Origin: Haemonchus contortus
Lineage: Eukaryota > Nematoda > Chromadorea > Rhabditida > Trichostrongylidae
Assembly (NCBI GenBank): GCA_000469685.2
Contig: LS997567.1
Span: 43,872,275-43,936,274, forward strand
DNA: 64,000 nt
Direction of reading: 5' to 3'
A program made the position numbers and the translations under genes. Of the stretch, positions 37,301 through 50,400 are shown one piece after another (the stretch's first letter is position 1; the number at the start of each line of letters is the position of its first letter). Below the pieces are notes generated by a model. That model was not told where the DNA came from and made no database searches. It saw only the letters and a list, made by a program, of their open reading frames with translations.

Positions 37301-40300
37301 CAGTTTATTGCACAAACAACAACAACAACAACAGAGCGCGTAGCTTTCCTCAATCTAAAGAGGCCAGCAGAATAAGGAGTCATCTGTCAAAAGCCATTTC
37401 GCTCTCGGCCTGTTCCAACAATCCTTTTTTGTAACGAATTTGGGCCACGTTATTTCACCACAAAATCGATTTTTTACCGGACCTCACTTCGGAATTCATG
37501 CAAATATTCTATAATGAAGTCCATTTTATTGCATGGAAGATTGGAGTCAGATATGGAAGAAATAATAAACCCAGGGTGGGCTCATTCCTAGGAAGTATTT
37601 GAGTCGGTAGAAGCAGCGGAATTCAGAATCATTTCTTCAAGCGAACGAAGGTTTTTTGAATCTCCAGGACAACACCCGTGTTGCTAGAAATTTAGTAATG
37701 AAGGATTAATTATAACCTTGGACAAATCTAAAATCCCCAAAAAAAGTCCAGAGTTCCAGAACTCGAAATTAGATACAGCAAACATGAAAGTGCACTTGCC
37801 TAGTTTTCGTGGATTCTTGGAACTATTCCTGGAAGCTAAGTGAGTACTGTTCAGGAGCAAGTTTGAAGAACAAGAGAACGAGTTTTAGCCCAATTGAACA
37901 CTGGTCACAATACCGGAAAGTACATATGCCCAGTGCAACGCTTATCTCTTCCCAACAGTGCGATGCAGGAATATCGCGAAAGACCCGAACGCAATTAATT
38001 ATTGCCCACTAGGCGCTTCTACTCACTTTTTGCATGATTTTCCGCATCTCACTGACAGCTCTTTACCGACGAGGTTTCTCGAAAATTCGCTAGGCGACGA
38101 ACGATCGATGCTAACGGACGTCGTCGTCTCATTCGAAGTCCAAGCTGAGCATGGATGGATAGTGAGAAGGGTATGATACAGAGAACAAAAGACCCGGACA
38201 GAGGAAGGCAGACAGGCAGACAGACGTGGGATTCCCACGCATAGGCGGCTTTGTAGGCGGGCAATCCCTGAAACAGTGAAGGACGTCTTTGATGAGCTAT
38301 GTGAGCATGAGAGCGTGAGAGAGACGGGAAATAATGAGCAAAATACCCATGTATGTACGGCAATAAACTGGACACAGCCACAGAATCTACTCACCAGCAC
38401 ACCAAAGAACCGATCGAACGGAGTTAACATTTAATAAGTCCCTAAGAAACAACAAACAGACATTGTAGTTGAAAAATATCACGATAATTACACGGTTCTC
38501 TTTAAATTAATCTGCTTGACCAACTATGTTCGAAAATGACGGCCTTGCAATGTTTTGACGACTTCAAACATATGCACGGTATGATATTGCCATCTGAGAC
38601 CATCGGAGGGACCGAAGAGATTGTCTAGGGAACCTGCCGATGATTGTTTTGTATGTACAATGAAATAACATTCTTTATAGCACCCTCATAACACTAATGT
38701 AATTTAATTCAGGAACGCCTCATCGAGAAGAATTCGAGAGAGGGAATCGTTGTGTGGGAGGTACTGTGGCAAGCAACGGCGGGTATTTCAATCCGTGCGA
38801 AGTCGAGATAAGGAGAAAGATAACTTTAAACCTTCGATGTATTCACCCTGAAAAGTAGGGCAAGATCAGAATATCTTCTAGGTGGAATGGACGACGGCAA
38901 CTGGTCGTGTGTGGTCTCAGAAGAAACCAAGGAGGAGAGGAGCAAGAAGGGATCCAAATCCATTTACAGTACAGAATTGGGAAAAGATTACCTTTGGAAG
39001 TAAACTTCCTAAACTTCCCATAGATTCACTTTGCCAGGGTAGAAGAGTATCATAAGGTCTTTTGGATGGAGCGCGTGACGATTTCACTACAGCGTCGTTC
39101 TTTGAGGAGGCTCCTGTAGTAATAGTCGTCATCCACTCTGTTCAAAAGGCCTTCCGAGTAGACCACAATAATAGAAGAGACAAAGAGCCACGGTAAAAGC
39201 AACCAGGTGATCAGTGACGTGAAGACATAAACAACAAAAAAAATAAAAACAAGTATAAGGAGACAGCGCCCCACCAGCGAATATTAGTTTCAACCCGAAC
39301 TACGTTTCATGCTTCTTCCGCCTTTATGAAAGCCGTAGCCCAGACGAATAGACAAATCGGTTTATGAAGATTAAATTTGTTGTTGGTTTAAGGAGATCGG
39401 ATCTGTTATCAAAATTACTTGTTACATTTTGATTTCAGTCAACCCACACGTTACTCGTTATGATAGCAAAGAGAAGCTGGAGAATAGCTCGCTAATCCCC
39501 AGATAAATGTAATCCTCGCCAGCCGGTTTGTTTGCATACGCAAATTGTCTAGTGCAATCACTTTTGTCTTGGAATGCGCCTCGAATTCGACTTCCATTCA
39601 ATATGGCAGCTGCTTTGGCCTACACTACGAATCGCAGGGGTAAGCCTATACATGAACAAATTGAGTTTCGTTCTCTCCAATAAATCCGACACTAAGTACT
39701 CGGTTTCTGAGGTAAGACAACTGAGCTAGCTTGGGACATATAACCGGAATTGTACCGGCATACTTGGCATTGCTCTATCGCCATCCATCAGAGAGACACG
39801 TAGGATAATTTGCCAAGCATAAGGTCATCAGTGACATTTAAAGTAGTTTAATGAGCGAAGGAAAGGATTACAAGAGGTAAAGGTCGGATACTGATTAATC
39901 GAATTTCGAGTATTGACGCACACAAAGGCGTTGTCTGTGCAGGCTTAATCAACTAAGCAGAATTAAGTGAGTAAAAAAATTTATTATCAATTAGTGCCAT
40001 TTTCAACTGGTAAAAACTTCATGCGGGTTTTCTACAGGTTTCTTCATAAAAATTGATGGGAAACTATGCAAAAACCTCCGAACATTACTACTTCAGTAAA
40101 AAATCTACCTTAAAAAACGTGAAATATGTACTTAGTTTCCGTGAAAACTGGTTCCACGTTCTTCTGCAACCGTTGAAGAAGCGAAAAAAGAGACGGCAAA
40201 AAGCCGCAGTGTCTGGCCAAAATTGATCAAAAAGCGTGATCTTCAGAGGTACGATGTCCCCAATCCTGGGCCGTTTCCCAACATAGTCGAGCTGAAGCGG

Positions 40301-42759
40301 ATTTGGACCACACCTCTACAAAATCGATGTCCCGTGCAACGGTATAAAATTGTTCTACGGAACTTGAAATCAGACGTACGAATTACGGCTGCTATGGACA
40401 ATTTACAGATAATAAATGAATAAACAAGTACCTTGGGTGAATACACAACCTTCACACTCGTATTTCTGCGACACTTCAAAGTTCGACGGAGATGAGCAGG
40501 TATCCCTGACAACAGACTGCAATGCCTTCTTTGCAATGATCAAGTAAAGGGCAACTAGAGGTCGTTGGGTAGAGATCGAAAAAATTATTACTGAGAGAGC
40601 CTCGTCGTTTCACAAAAAAAGACACTTCATTTCCCGAGAGCATGGGTAATTACAGCTTCTAGAGGGTATTATTCCGTAAGAAATGAAAGGCGAAAAGGGT
40701 CAGGAAAGTGACAAATAAAGTAGAGCCAATACACTGGCATTGAAGGGGAGATCACGTATCGAACCCGCCTGGTACATCCCTCCAATCTTTCCATCGATAT
40801 GAATGAGCCACATCTCTGGGTACGGGATTTTGCTGTGGCTTCAAGAGCTTCCACAATTTTTGTGCAGATCAAATTGGTACATGAAAGAAATTTCATGATT
40901 TTGAGAAAAAATTCGCATGCTAAAAGAGCTGATCAAAGATGAGTGACATACTAGGTAGTAATTACTCGGCTATACAAAATTGCCTCATTGCTTAAATGCT
41001 TTTCAATTGTTAGCAAATGACACAAAGTAAATTTAGATATCATAGATGTAATCAACAGAATCGTTCTGAGAAATGCAGCCAAAATTGTTTAGTAACAGCT
41101 AATCTATTCAGATGCACTCTCGTGGATGGATGCCAAGTCTTCTTTTAAGGACGTGAAAACTTTCTATTCTACGATGACATGATTCGGGAAGCATGGCGCA
41201 ACTGTTCTGCTGGTTTCTACTTTTCCTAAGTAGTGGAGTTAAGCGAGATTTTATGCCACTCGGCGTCATTTCAAACAATTCCTAGAACTTTTTAATATCA
41301 GAGGGCCGATCAAAAAGGAACTCATATCGGGCGCACCCTTACAATTTTGTGCCAAAGATATCGATTAAATAACTGTACACTATGTAGACCACCCCAAGAA
41401 ATTTTCAGTTTCTATTGGGTCGTCAATTTGACAATCAGTTTGATAGGAAAGCCGGTTGGTGAGAAGATACCATCGATATGCTCATCTTAAACACCTATAT
41501 CTTTTAGATGCCAAGGATTATGAAGCCTTTCTTGAGAAGCCGGACCTTCAATTTTTAGGGTAATTTATGATAAAAGGACTAAAGACAAAGGGCTCTTAGA
41601 AAGTTCCTGAAGGCAGACCTTTTCCAAATCTCTATATCGAAAAATCGTGATAATGAGGGGCTGTTCTTCTGGTTGACGTTTGATCATGCCGATCAATCCT
41701 TTTGATCTCGATAAATCGAAGGCGCTGCGCTCGGCAGCTCCATCCCATCCCATTGATTCAAAAAGAGAGGAATGGGCTAAAACTTCGAGTATAAAGTAAA
41801 TTCACTTTATTACAAATTTTCTTTCTTCTGATATTATTCTTGATTGCTCAATGTAAGTTACAATGAGATTTTCAATAAAATGAGCCTTCCTCAAGTACAG
41901 ACTGAGTGCATTTCACCTTCTCTGTCTGGTAACTGAATCATTCAACTGGGACCTTCCTGGGCTCAATCGATGTTTACAACAGATTATAGCATTAAAACTG
42001 CGCTATACAAAATGAGAGCTTCCGGATATGTAGTGAAACCTCAAGAAAATTTACATGAAAAGTTTAGCTCAGTTGAAAATGGTATTAATCAGAAATGATG
42101 TCTCTGTGCTCATGTAATTCCCTATAGTTCCATATAGATTCAAAAAAAATCATAGCCAAATTCCCTTTTCTGTAGTATACGTTTGATCACCCAGGTAAGA
42201 TCTTTATGGGCAGCAACAAATCTATGTGCCCCCCCCCCCCCCCTTCCCAACTGTAGCGCCACGACTCCGCTGCCTGGCACCCCTTGATTTATTGCCAAGT
42301 TGACCTTTACGTATTGTAGGAGTTGTAACTTAACTAGGTCTTTTATTTGTGATTGATGATTTTTAAAGTGCGAATATTAGCCTACTGAACCACGATATAG
42401 ATAGGGGCACAAAGTTGTCACCAAAAATCCCATCAAGTTTCGTCTAATTCTACGGACCGTCTGCTGAACCTGGGTACAGTGCAGTAGGCTCGGTCAGTGT
42501 TGCCCTCTTCGGGGCAGAGAAATAAGGATAGCCAACCTTACTTTTGCTCAGAGATGGTTTTTATCCAAAAGAATACCAAAAGAACATTGGTTTTACCTAA
42601 TCCAGGTGAGTGAGATGAATTTCTCGTGCAAAAAGAATTATATGGGGAAAGAATTGAGGATCCGGTTGACTCACCGACCCCGGAGCTTCTTCCCTTATCA
42701 GGCTTACATAAAAAACATATTTATAACGTAAAAACTATGAAACGTTCCTATGCACCATC

Positions 42760-43501
42760 ATGGACTCGCGAAGTCGGCTTCTCTTCCTTCTCTGCGCTCT
42801 AGCCGTCAGCGATCCAAAAGAGCGCTCCCCCCCCCCCCGGGTAACGGAACTTCTCCCCTATCGCGGCATTCTCCCTTGCGGCATGCGGCAAATGTCACTG
42901 CAATTACCGTACTCCCGCCAATCGATAGGACGCGGAATTTTTCGTTGATTGCCTCGCTTTTTTATTAGATTTAATCGTTTTTTCTTCTGTTTCTTTTTCG
43001 TTTTCATGTTTATTAGACTTGATTAATTTAAATGACCCCTCCTATATAAACGACGATCAATACCGCATTGGAATTGAAAAGAGCGGCCAGCCAATTCAAA
43101 TAATTAAAGGACTCTCTACCTCACAAATTGCGCGCTCCAATCTTCTATCGCAATCCCGCGATAGACGGCGGGTGCGGCGTCTGCGACGCCGTGTTAGGGG
43201 AGAAGTTCCCGGACCCCCCCCCCCCCCTTCCTTTCCCGAATCTGACTTTGATGAGCAAAACTTTATAGATTGTTTGGACAGTGCCGAGCATGCAGAAATG
43301 AACAAGAACTGGAAACTATTACACATGTATAGCGTTAGCCCAAACGACCTGCCAGATACTCCGTTCTTTGTAGAATCCGATTCGATGTCACGTCGACCCT
43401 TCCCGTTCCCTTTCACACCGTACTTTTGGAAAGTCTTCAAGGACTCAGCACCAATACACCAAACCCTTTTCAACTGTTACAACATTTTAAAACAAAACTG
43501 A
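42760..43501 (+). CDS. Putative small secreted protein, two exons, unknown function
   Basis: Exon 1 (42760-42840) begins with a good signal-peptide-like sequence (MDSRSRLLFLLCALAVS) and ends at a GT donor directly after a run of 12 C. Exon 2 (43017-43501) follows a TTTATTAG acceptor and is open for about 161 codons. It contains a strongly basic patch (RRRVRRLRRRVRG), a proline run encoded by a second C tract (43214-43227), and an acidic middle part. The signal-peptide frame and the exon 2 frame differ by one base at this junction. One more C in the run would join them; alternatively the ATG at 42750 gives the right phase but no signal peptide. I do not recognise the family. The basic clusters could be processing sites, but that is only a guess. 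Confidence 0.4.
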
Positions 43502-44439
43502 GTTCTATCACCTCACTTAATCAGAAGGAATCAGGTAGGTCTCTCCACAATGAGCAAATCCTATACGTAAACCAGACAGTTGAAAAATCGAGCAATGAAG
43601 AGAGGATCATCAGCTAAAGCTAAGAACGAAATCGCTTCAAAGGCCCATTTTGCTTCCATGCATACATTCGTCCTATTAGATGGACCACCCGGACAAAGTA
43701 AATATTAATATATGAACAAATAAAAGTGAAGTGTGGCCGATATCAATAGTACAGCAAGACTAAAACAGTTCTGCCGAGCTTTCAAAAACTTCACAAACGC
43801 AATATTGAATGGAATTTATTCTTCATTTATGACACATTATGACACCGCAACTATAGTTCTCAATATTCAAATATTAAAATATTCATCACCGATTCACTGA
43901 AGAGACCTAGCGAAAACCGAGGGAAGAATGATGGGGCGAGAGAACAGCAGGCGATAGACGGTTAGAAGGATCAATACATAAAATAACTGACAAGCACAGC
44001 GCGATAACAGTAGAGAAGGTACACAAAGAAGAAAAAAAAACAACAACAGCTAACTATGAGGCAACAACTGTGATCATTGATTTTCACATGAACATAATAA
44101 TGGAAAATGTAATGGAGCTTCAGAAATAACAAAAAAAATCTGAGTTTTATATGATAATACCTAACAATACGCTGTCCCTGCAACGGTGTGACTAAAATGA
44201 TAATGCCATACTGCACTTGGCAAAGTGCACCCTTCAAAAAAACTACTGCCATGGCTACCTCTGAATACTAGGAAAGTTATACTTGAAATTAATTCCTACC
44301 TTATTACAACAGTCGATATGCTTCTTCGTAGACATGGAATTTTCAGAAACCGTTCCAAGTCACTGAGTGAAGTATGAGGGATATGGCCAGGGAATAAAAT
44401 TATTAAGCAACTCTACTAAGATATGCCTATAGAGATAAG
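43502..44439. other. Spacer between converging genes
   Basis: It should hold the 3' ends of both the small plus-strand gene and huntingtin. AT-rich, with no further coding signal recognised. Confidence 0.5.
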
Positions 44440-47400
44440 TTAGCCGGATGATGGAGAGCATTCATCAAGAGCTTTTCTCATAAGAAACTCATAAGATGCG
44501 TCAATCGGTATCGTCGACGTCAACGCTGCCAGATAGACGTAGAATCTGTAATCCTTCTCATCAACCGAACTCACTAAGGCTCAGGAACGGATTTTCACAA
44601 AAGCACCTCATTCAATTAATTAATTGCCAAGAAAGGGAGCTATAGACAAAAAGAAGCCGTCAATCATCTGTCAGCCCCCACAAAATCCTAAGAGAATAAT
44701 GAGGATAAGTACCTGTTCGCAATATCCTCATAAGGTGACACAGCCGAGAGAAGGCAACAAGCCACAGCTCGATCCTCTTCTGACACCATAGGCCGCTGCT
44801 GGATTCGTGACATTACTATTTGGCCAGACGCCATAAGCGATGAAAGACGTTGGCTGTCCCTCATCCGCTCGCATAGCTGAAAAGTAGCGAACTATAAAGG
44901 ATTCTAAGAAGCCTACCTATTTCACCGCCTCTTTGACCTTGGACATTAGGGTTAGGGTAAAAACAAGTAGTCACCAAAGCGTAAAAAAAACACCGTTGTA
45001 AAATTACAATAGCGCAACAAATTAATTACACATCGAGCAAAATAGGGTCCCGTTAGTGGTGTCTACACCTTTCATCAACTCATACGATGCAAGCGTAATC
45101 CCAAGAATCCAAGCACTACTAAATAAAGAGCTACCAAATACCGAGCAAAGCTATCCCAATGCTAAAAGTCTTGACCATCCTTAAAATAATGAAGTAGTAA
45201 ACCATACCTCAAATACCATTCGCAATGTTTGTTTGATATTGGAGGGGTACTCATCAGATTTTAACGCGAAGCAGAAATCGAGTATGATTCCGAGAACCCG
45301 TTCTTCAGAATACAATCGAAGTAGCACCGATGGCAGCACCTGGCAGATCAGTTCAGCATCCCGAGTGTCACATTTACGATACCTAAAAAAGTGGTAGTAG
45401 GCACCTGTTCTTATGGGCTCCTTTCAAGTTGTAATTATCAAGTGAGCATCAACATATGGCAAGAGCATTGCAGAAGGCTTGTGATCACGACCGATCAATC
45501 AATCGCATAAACTGATCTCACTTGTGAACCCTAACCCACAAACGGACCTACGGGAACACCCTCCTTCCCTGAATATCGCCAAAAAGCTAAACAATGGACA
45601 CAGAAAGCATATCAGTGAATATGCTATTCCAGTACAAACCGCAAACCGTTTGCTTAAAAAGAAGTGGAGGAACTACACTCGAGATCATCAATTGATTCAG
45701 AATTTATCGAATTTAGTCGATCAACAGCACAGGGTCTTGAACTCCAAAAATCCAGAAGTTTACCAAGTTTCGCCTCGAAACCAAGGAATCCCAAACGATT
45801 TAAACGTACACATTGTATAGTTCTTCAAGAATCGGTTCGAATTTCTGGGCACTGGCACGTCGAGGATCAGACTCTTCTAGAAAATCTTCTCATGGAAACT
45901 TTTAATGAATAGCCAAATGGTCAAGCAACGAAAATCACAAAGCCAACCTTTGAAGACACAAACGATGAGAATACGCAACGCATAAATAAAGGTCGAGGAA
46001 ATCGTCGCATACATTTTGAAACAACCTGTAATCGATTGTAATTCTACCTGGTAGCCTCGACATTACCTCAATTCAAGCTCACTTACCGCTTACTAACTGG
46101 AGAAATTGTGGCAAAAAGCTGGTACTATGTAACGCAAGCGCTTCAATACCACTGGTAACTACTGGGAGAAGATGTGGCGAGATATTCATCACAGTGAATG
46201 CCTCGCAAGTTCGCTGAAAGGTGACAGAACTAGGATTTATTGTAGTGAAAAAGAAAGATCAAAGGCTGCTGGAAGCATCAAACAAATTGGAAAAGCTCCT
46301 CAAAAAAATTAACTACGAGATAAAAGGCTTCACGAAAGCTCAAAAGCTGTCAACTACCTGAATTAGAGTGTTTTTGAACGACACTTGCAAAGGTTCCTCC
46401 ATGATCCGGAATGATGCGGACCAAATAAGATTAGAGTAGTCGATAGAAGACATCATTCTTAAACAACGTAAGCAATCAATAATCTATAGGTCACGGTAAG
46501 GGACCTCTGGGTTGGTCCCTTACCATGGGTATCGATAAATACTGGTACAATATATGTAAATGCAACTGTTAAGAAATGTTGGAGAAACCATAAATAACCA
46601 TAAAAATTACCAAGATAACAAAAAAAAAAGAAATGCAATTAAAGATATAAAACAATAGGCGCATGAATAATTGAATAATAATAAATGTCACCCACGCGCA
46701 GACATGAATGGGATCGGTAACGGCAAGTTGTTTCCCTGTCTCCTCCAGCAAAAACCCTGTGACGTATTGGACGACTGGCTTGAGCGGATCCAATGTCATG
46801 GACTGCATGAGGTAAATGAAGCCATGTAACGCAGACTCACGAACAAATGGGTAATCCGAAGTCAATCCATATTCGACCTGAAGTTTTATATCAGGGTCCA
46901 GTACTACTAGATTAATGCAAAGTGGTTTGGTGACTGACCCAGGAAAGTATTTGCTTTGCTAAGTCAGCTTCAGTCATACCACGGGATGCAGTTTCGAGTC
47001 CTATGACTGTAACAGCTTTCAACAAGCTGTAAATAACATAGCCGTTATCCGGATGGCGATCCAGGTGACCTTAACAGGAACGTTTGGGACAGCTGCAAGC
47101 CTACAATTAGGTGGGTAAGTGCGATGTTTGAAATTTAGGGTTTTCTCTGAGACGACGAGGGCAAGCTCTTCTTGGGCTGGGTAAGCACAAGACTGCCTAG
47201 TTTGAAGTACATGTGCGATCATATGCACATAAATTTACTCTAGTGCTACTATAATAGCAGCTACAGAGTACTACATAGTAGCTGAGATCAAACTCGTGAT
47301 GCTTATACAGAAGAAAAATAATAAGAGCAAATAAAAAAGGACTACCTCCACGAAAAATGCTCCTCATCTGATAGTAAAGAAATTCATAGGAAGCCGAGTC

Positions 47401-50400
47401 ATCGAAAAGATCTGACAGCAAAGCCATCTGAAATCGGACTGGAATACTACACTCTTCAGCGAAATTCCAAATTTAGGCAAAACAGCTTCTCTTTATGTAA
47501 AAAACACTAACCGATTTGACAGTTGAGCACAAAAGCGGTAGTGGAAGATAGTCGATACCACGAGTGAACCAATGTGAGAAGTTCTCAAACAAGGCACGTA
47601 CTGACGAAGCGGTGTCTAGTTCACATGTTGTCTTCAGGATGAATTCAGAGAGGGATACGCGCATCCGCTGAAAGCCATGTGATGAACTAGCAAGACGTTT
47701 TTTATGATCTGCCTTTCATCCAAAATAATTTACTCCAAAACAGAAATCCCTCACAGGATATAAGCGGAAGTGGCACAAGTGAACACTCAACACAAGGACT
47801 GTACTACGGGAGCCTCTCACTCTTGCAAAGACAATTAGTCGTTGACGTTCTTGCTTAGGAGGACAGAAACGGTGACAAGGGACCATGATGGACCATTTCC
47901 CAAATTTACCCTGGTCCCGCGACAAAGCTGAAGGTATGGTGCATTTCTGCAAGAATTAAACAAACCCACGTGGGTTAGGTTCCTTTTTCCTATCTAATAG
48001 TGTGTTATGCATCGGTGTCATACAGCAACTGAGCTCGAGCTCATGCAACGATCAAGCGAGGCAAAGTTCAGTTGCGACCCTGGGAACTAATTTGGATACC
48101 ACGTTTTCCACTAGAAAATTTAGTGAAAAGAAAGACATACATACATATAATAGAAAAAACTGGTAAAAGACAAAAGCTATGATGCTCACCGGACTATCGG
48201 TCTTCGTGAGCTTCTGCGGATTTTCCTCGCTTAAGACACCCGTTAGAGTCCACAGTGACAATGCTGACAGCTGGCCAAATCCGTAATATTCACCCTGGCA
48301 GCAGATGGCAAATGGATCCAAATATACAAGAAACAAAAACATCAACACAAAAGAGAATGCCGCAGAAAAATTACCGTATCATTAAGCCGTTCAAGATTTC
48401 TACGATATGCCTGCGGTGGGTCGAGGTCGCCAGTCAGCCGCGCCTTCAGCTTGCATAGCAACTGCATCGATCTGAATCGTCAGATTAATCATGTTTGATG
48501 ATAATAATATCATCCACAATTTGTCTTACTTCGACTGATAGAAAGGATCGTTTCGCTCGCGATGTTTGATGACAAAACGACCAGTTGGCGGATTACCAGG
48601 TTCAGGATATAAAAGGCTATAGAGTAATATGTCTGTGAGCACTGATACAGCTACGCTACTTGATAATATCTGCTCGGAAAGATTCTATAATACTTTTATA
48701 TGATCCAATGAAATTATTGTTGATAAATGACAAGCTTATTTACAGCTGAAGTTTCTGAGGTCAATTCGCTGCCCGTTGGAGTTGATGAAAGCACACCAAA
48801 AAGTGTCATCCAAAAATCTTCAAATTGCTGACGAGAAATCCAGCCTAGCCTTTAAAAGATACTGACAAGTATGAAGTAATATAACAGCTTATCTGCTATT
48901 TTTACTACATGGCTTCAATAGGCTCAAATTGCCGATCTACTCATGAATACAAATCAAGGTGGATAAAACTAAAGCAGCATAGCTTGATTCACAAAGTAAG
49001 ACGCTTACCAGTTTACTCGCCATGAAAAATCATTCAGAATATTTAAATTGCATAACAGATGAATATTTACAAGTGGAACATGGACGGCATTCTCCCGTAT
49101 CTCAACTCGTAGTTTCCAATTCATTCTGAATTAACAGAATTAATCAAAACCTTGGCGAGTAAGTCGATGGTAACTTACTTGAGAGCCGCAAAAGGAACAA
49201 TAGCAAATTTGTGCAAAATCGGATGACGGAAAAGCGCTGTAAATGAAATCCGATGACTCTAAGTAATTACTTTTCCTTGAGTGCGAGTATACTGACCTCT
49301 GGTTAACTTCTCAACATGATTCATATAACCACCAGCATGAGATCGATAGTAATGACAAATATTATGCACATCATTGAACAACGTAACAATAAACCCTGAA
49401 ATAATTAAGAATAATTTGAATGATCAGTTATGGTACAATAATAATCGAATTCTCAAAGCTTCACCGTCTAATCCTCCGAAATCTTCGTAGTCTTGAGACC
49501 CTACAACATCTGAGGTAGTCGTAACAACAATTTTATCAGTTGCAGACACATGGTCAAACCTCGAAGGGCTACCCTGTATAATTACTTCTTTGATGTTGCT
49601 TACTTGAAAGGTTGAGGAACTCACCTTATCCAGTAATTTCAAAATGCTGACAACCAGTCTGTGTATACTTTGAATTGCAAAGAATATATCACGACTGAAC
49701 ATCTCCTTTGTTGACGAATGTCCCATCATAAACGCCAGCCCTTCACAAGTTGATTGCAAACTGCATGTCGGTAGCGTCTTAAAAAAACTAACTGCTCTTG
49801 TAACTTCAGATGAGCAATCAAAAAAATTCTAAAGGATGAGAATGTATTAATCTACATTCGAATTACTGGAAAACGGTAAAAAGTTAAGGTCATATATATC
49901 ATTCATCAGAAAGACAAGGCAATTAACATTTCTATCAGCATTGTCGCCCATTGCTGAAAATGGTCTGTAGAGAAAAGGTCTTCGTAATTGGCATTAAGCG
50001 ACTATACCTAAGAGTTTCCCTGATAAACCACAAGAAGTTCTTAACCTTCACTCTTGGAGACCGGATAAAAAACTTATTTTTTCATGTAAACGTTTTTGTG
50101 AGTCTCTCTATTCGAACCACACCCACAACCGTTTATTTAATCTGTTGAGAGTTTTCGATTCCACCCTAACCACCATTTTCAAGTGAATCGCTTCAGGAGG
50201 CAAATTTGTGGTTATCATCACACAAAATGCGTTCACTCACAATTTCATTCGCCACAAAATCCAATAAGGCCAACACCTCGTTCGATGAGAAGTTACCCCA
50301 GACAATTTCCGTTGTATTCTGAAGATTCATAAGCAGTACTATAAAATTTGGCAAAACTGAATCGTGCAAATAATATCTTACCAACAGTGGTATCCTGGAT

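Larger units (their letters stand above)
27884..42759. other. Large gene-poor region (about 15 kb)
   Basis: I find no multi-exon gene I can support. The region holds the presumed receptor promoter, CA/TG microsatellites (28205-28251, about 33820-33870, 34285-34304), TTTA-rich DNA (30210-30250), G runs at 34015-34025 and 36900-36912, a C run at 42229-42243, and (CAA)n near 37313-37333. Two isolated frames deserve mention. Minus 31410-31673 encodes a hydrophobic segment ending VERLFSVT that is faintly like a chemoreceptor TM3. Minus 39050-39274 encodes two hydrophobic segments followed by a charged tail. Neither has convincing splice partners. Several GC-richer blocks (30060-30170, 35110-35420, 40230-40430) look like dispersed repeats. 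Confidence 0.45.

Noticed and set aside
38023..38430. 135-codon minus-strand frame with a Cys/Ser-rich peptide
   Set aside because: The overlapping second frame is equally open, and there are no splice sites or homology. Treated as chance.
43096..43473. 125-codon minus-strand frame
   Set aside because: Shadow of the plus-strand exon at 43017-43501, which has the better acceptor and upstream signal-peptide exon.
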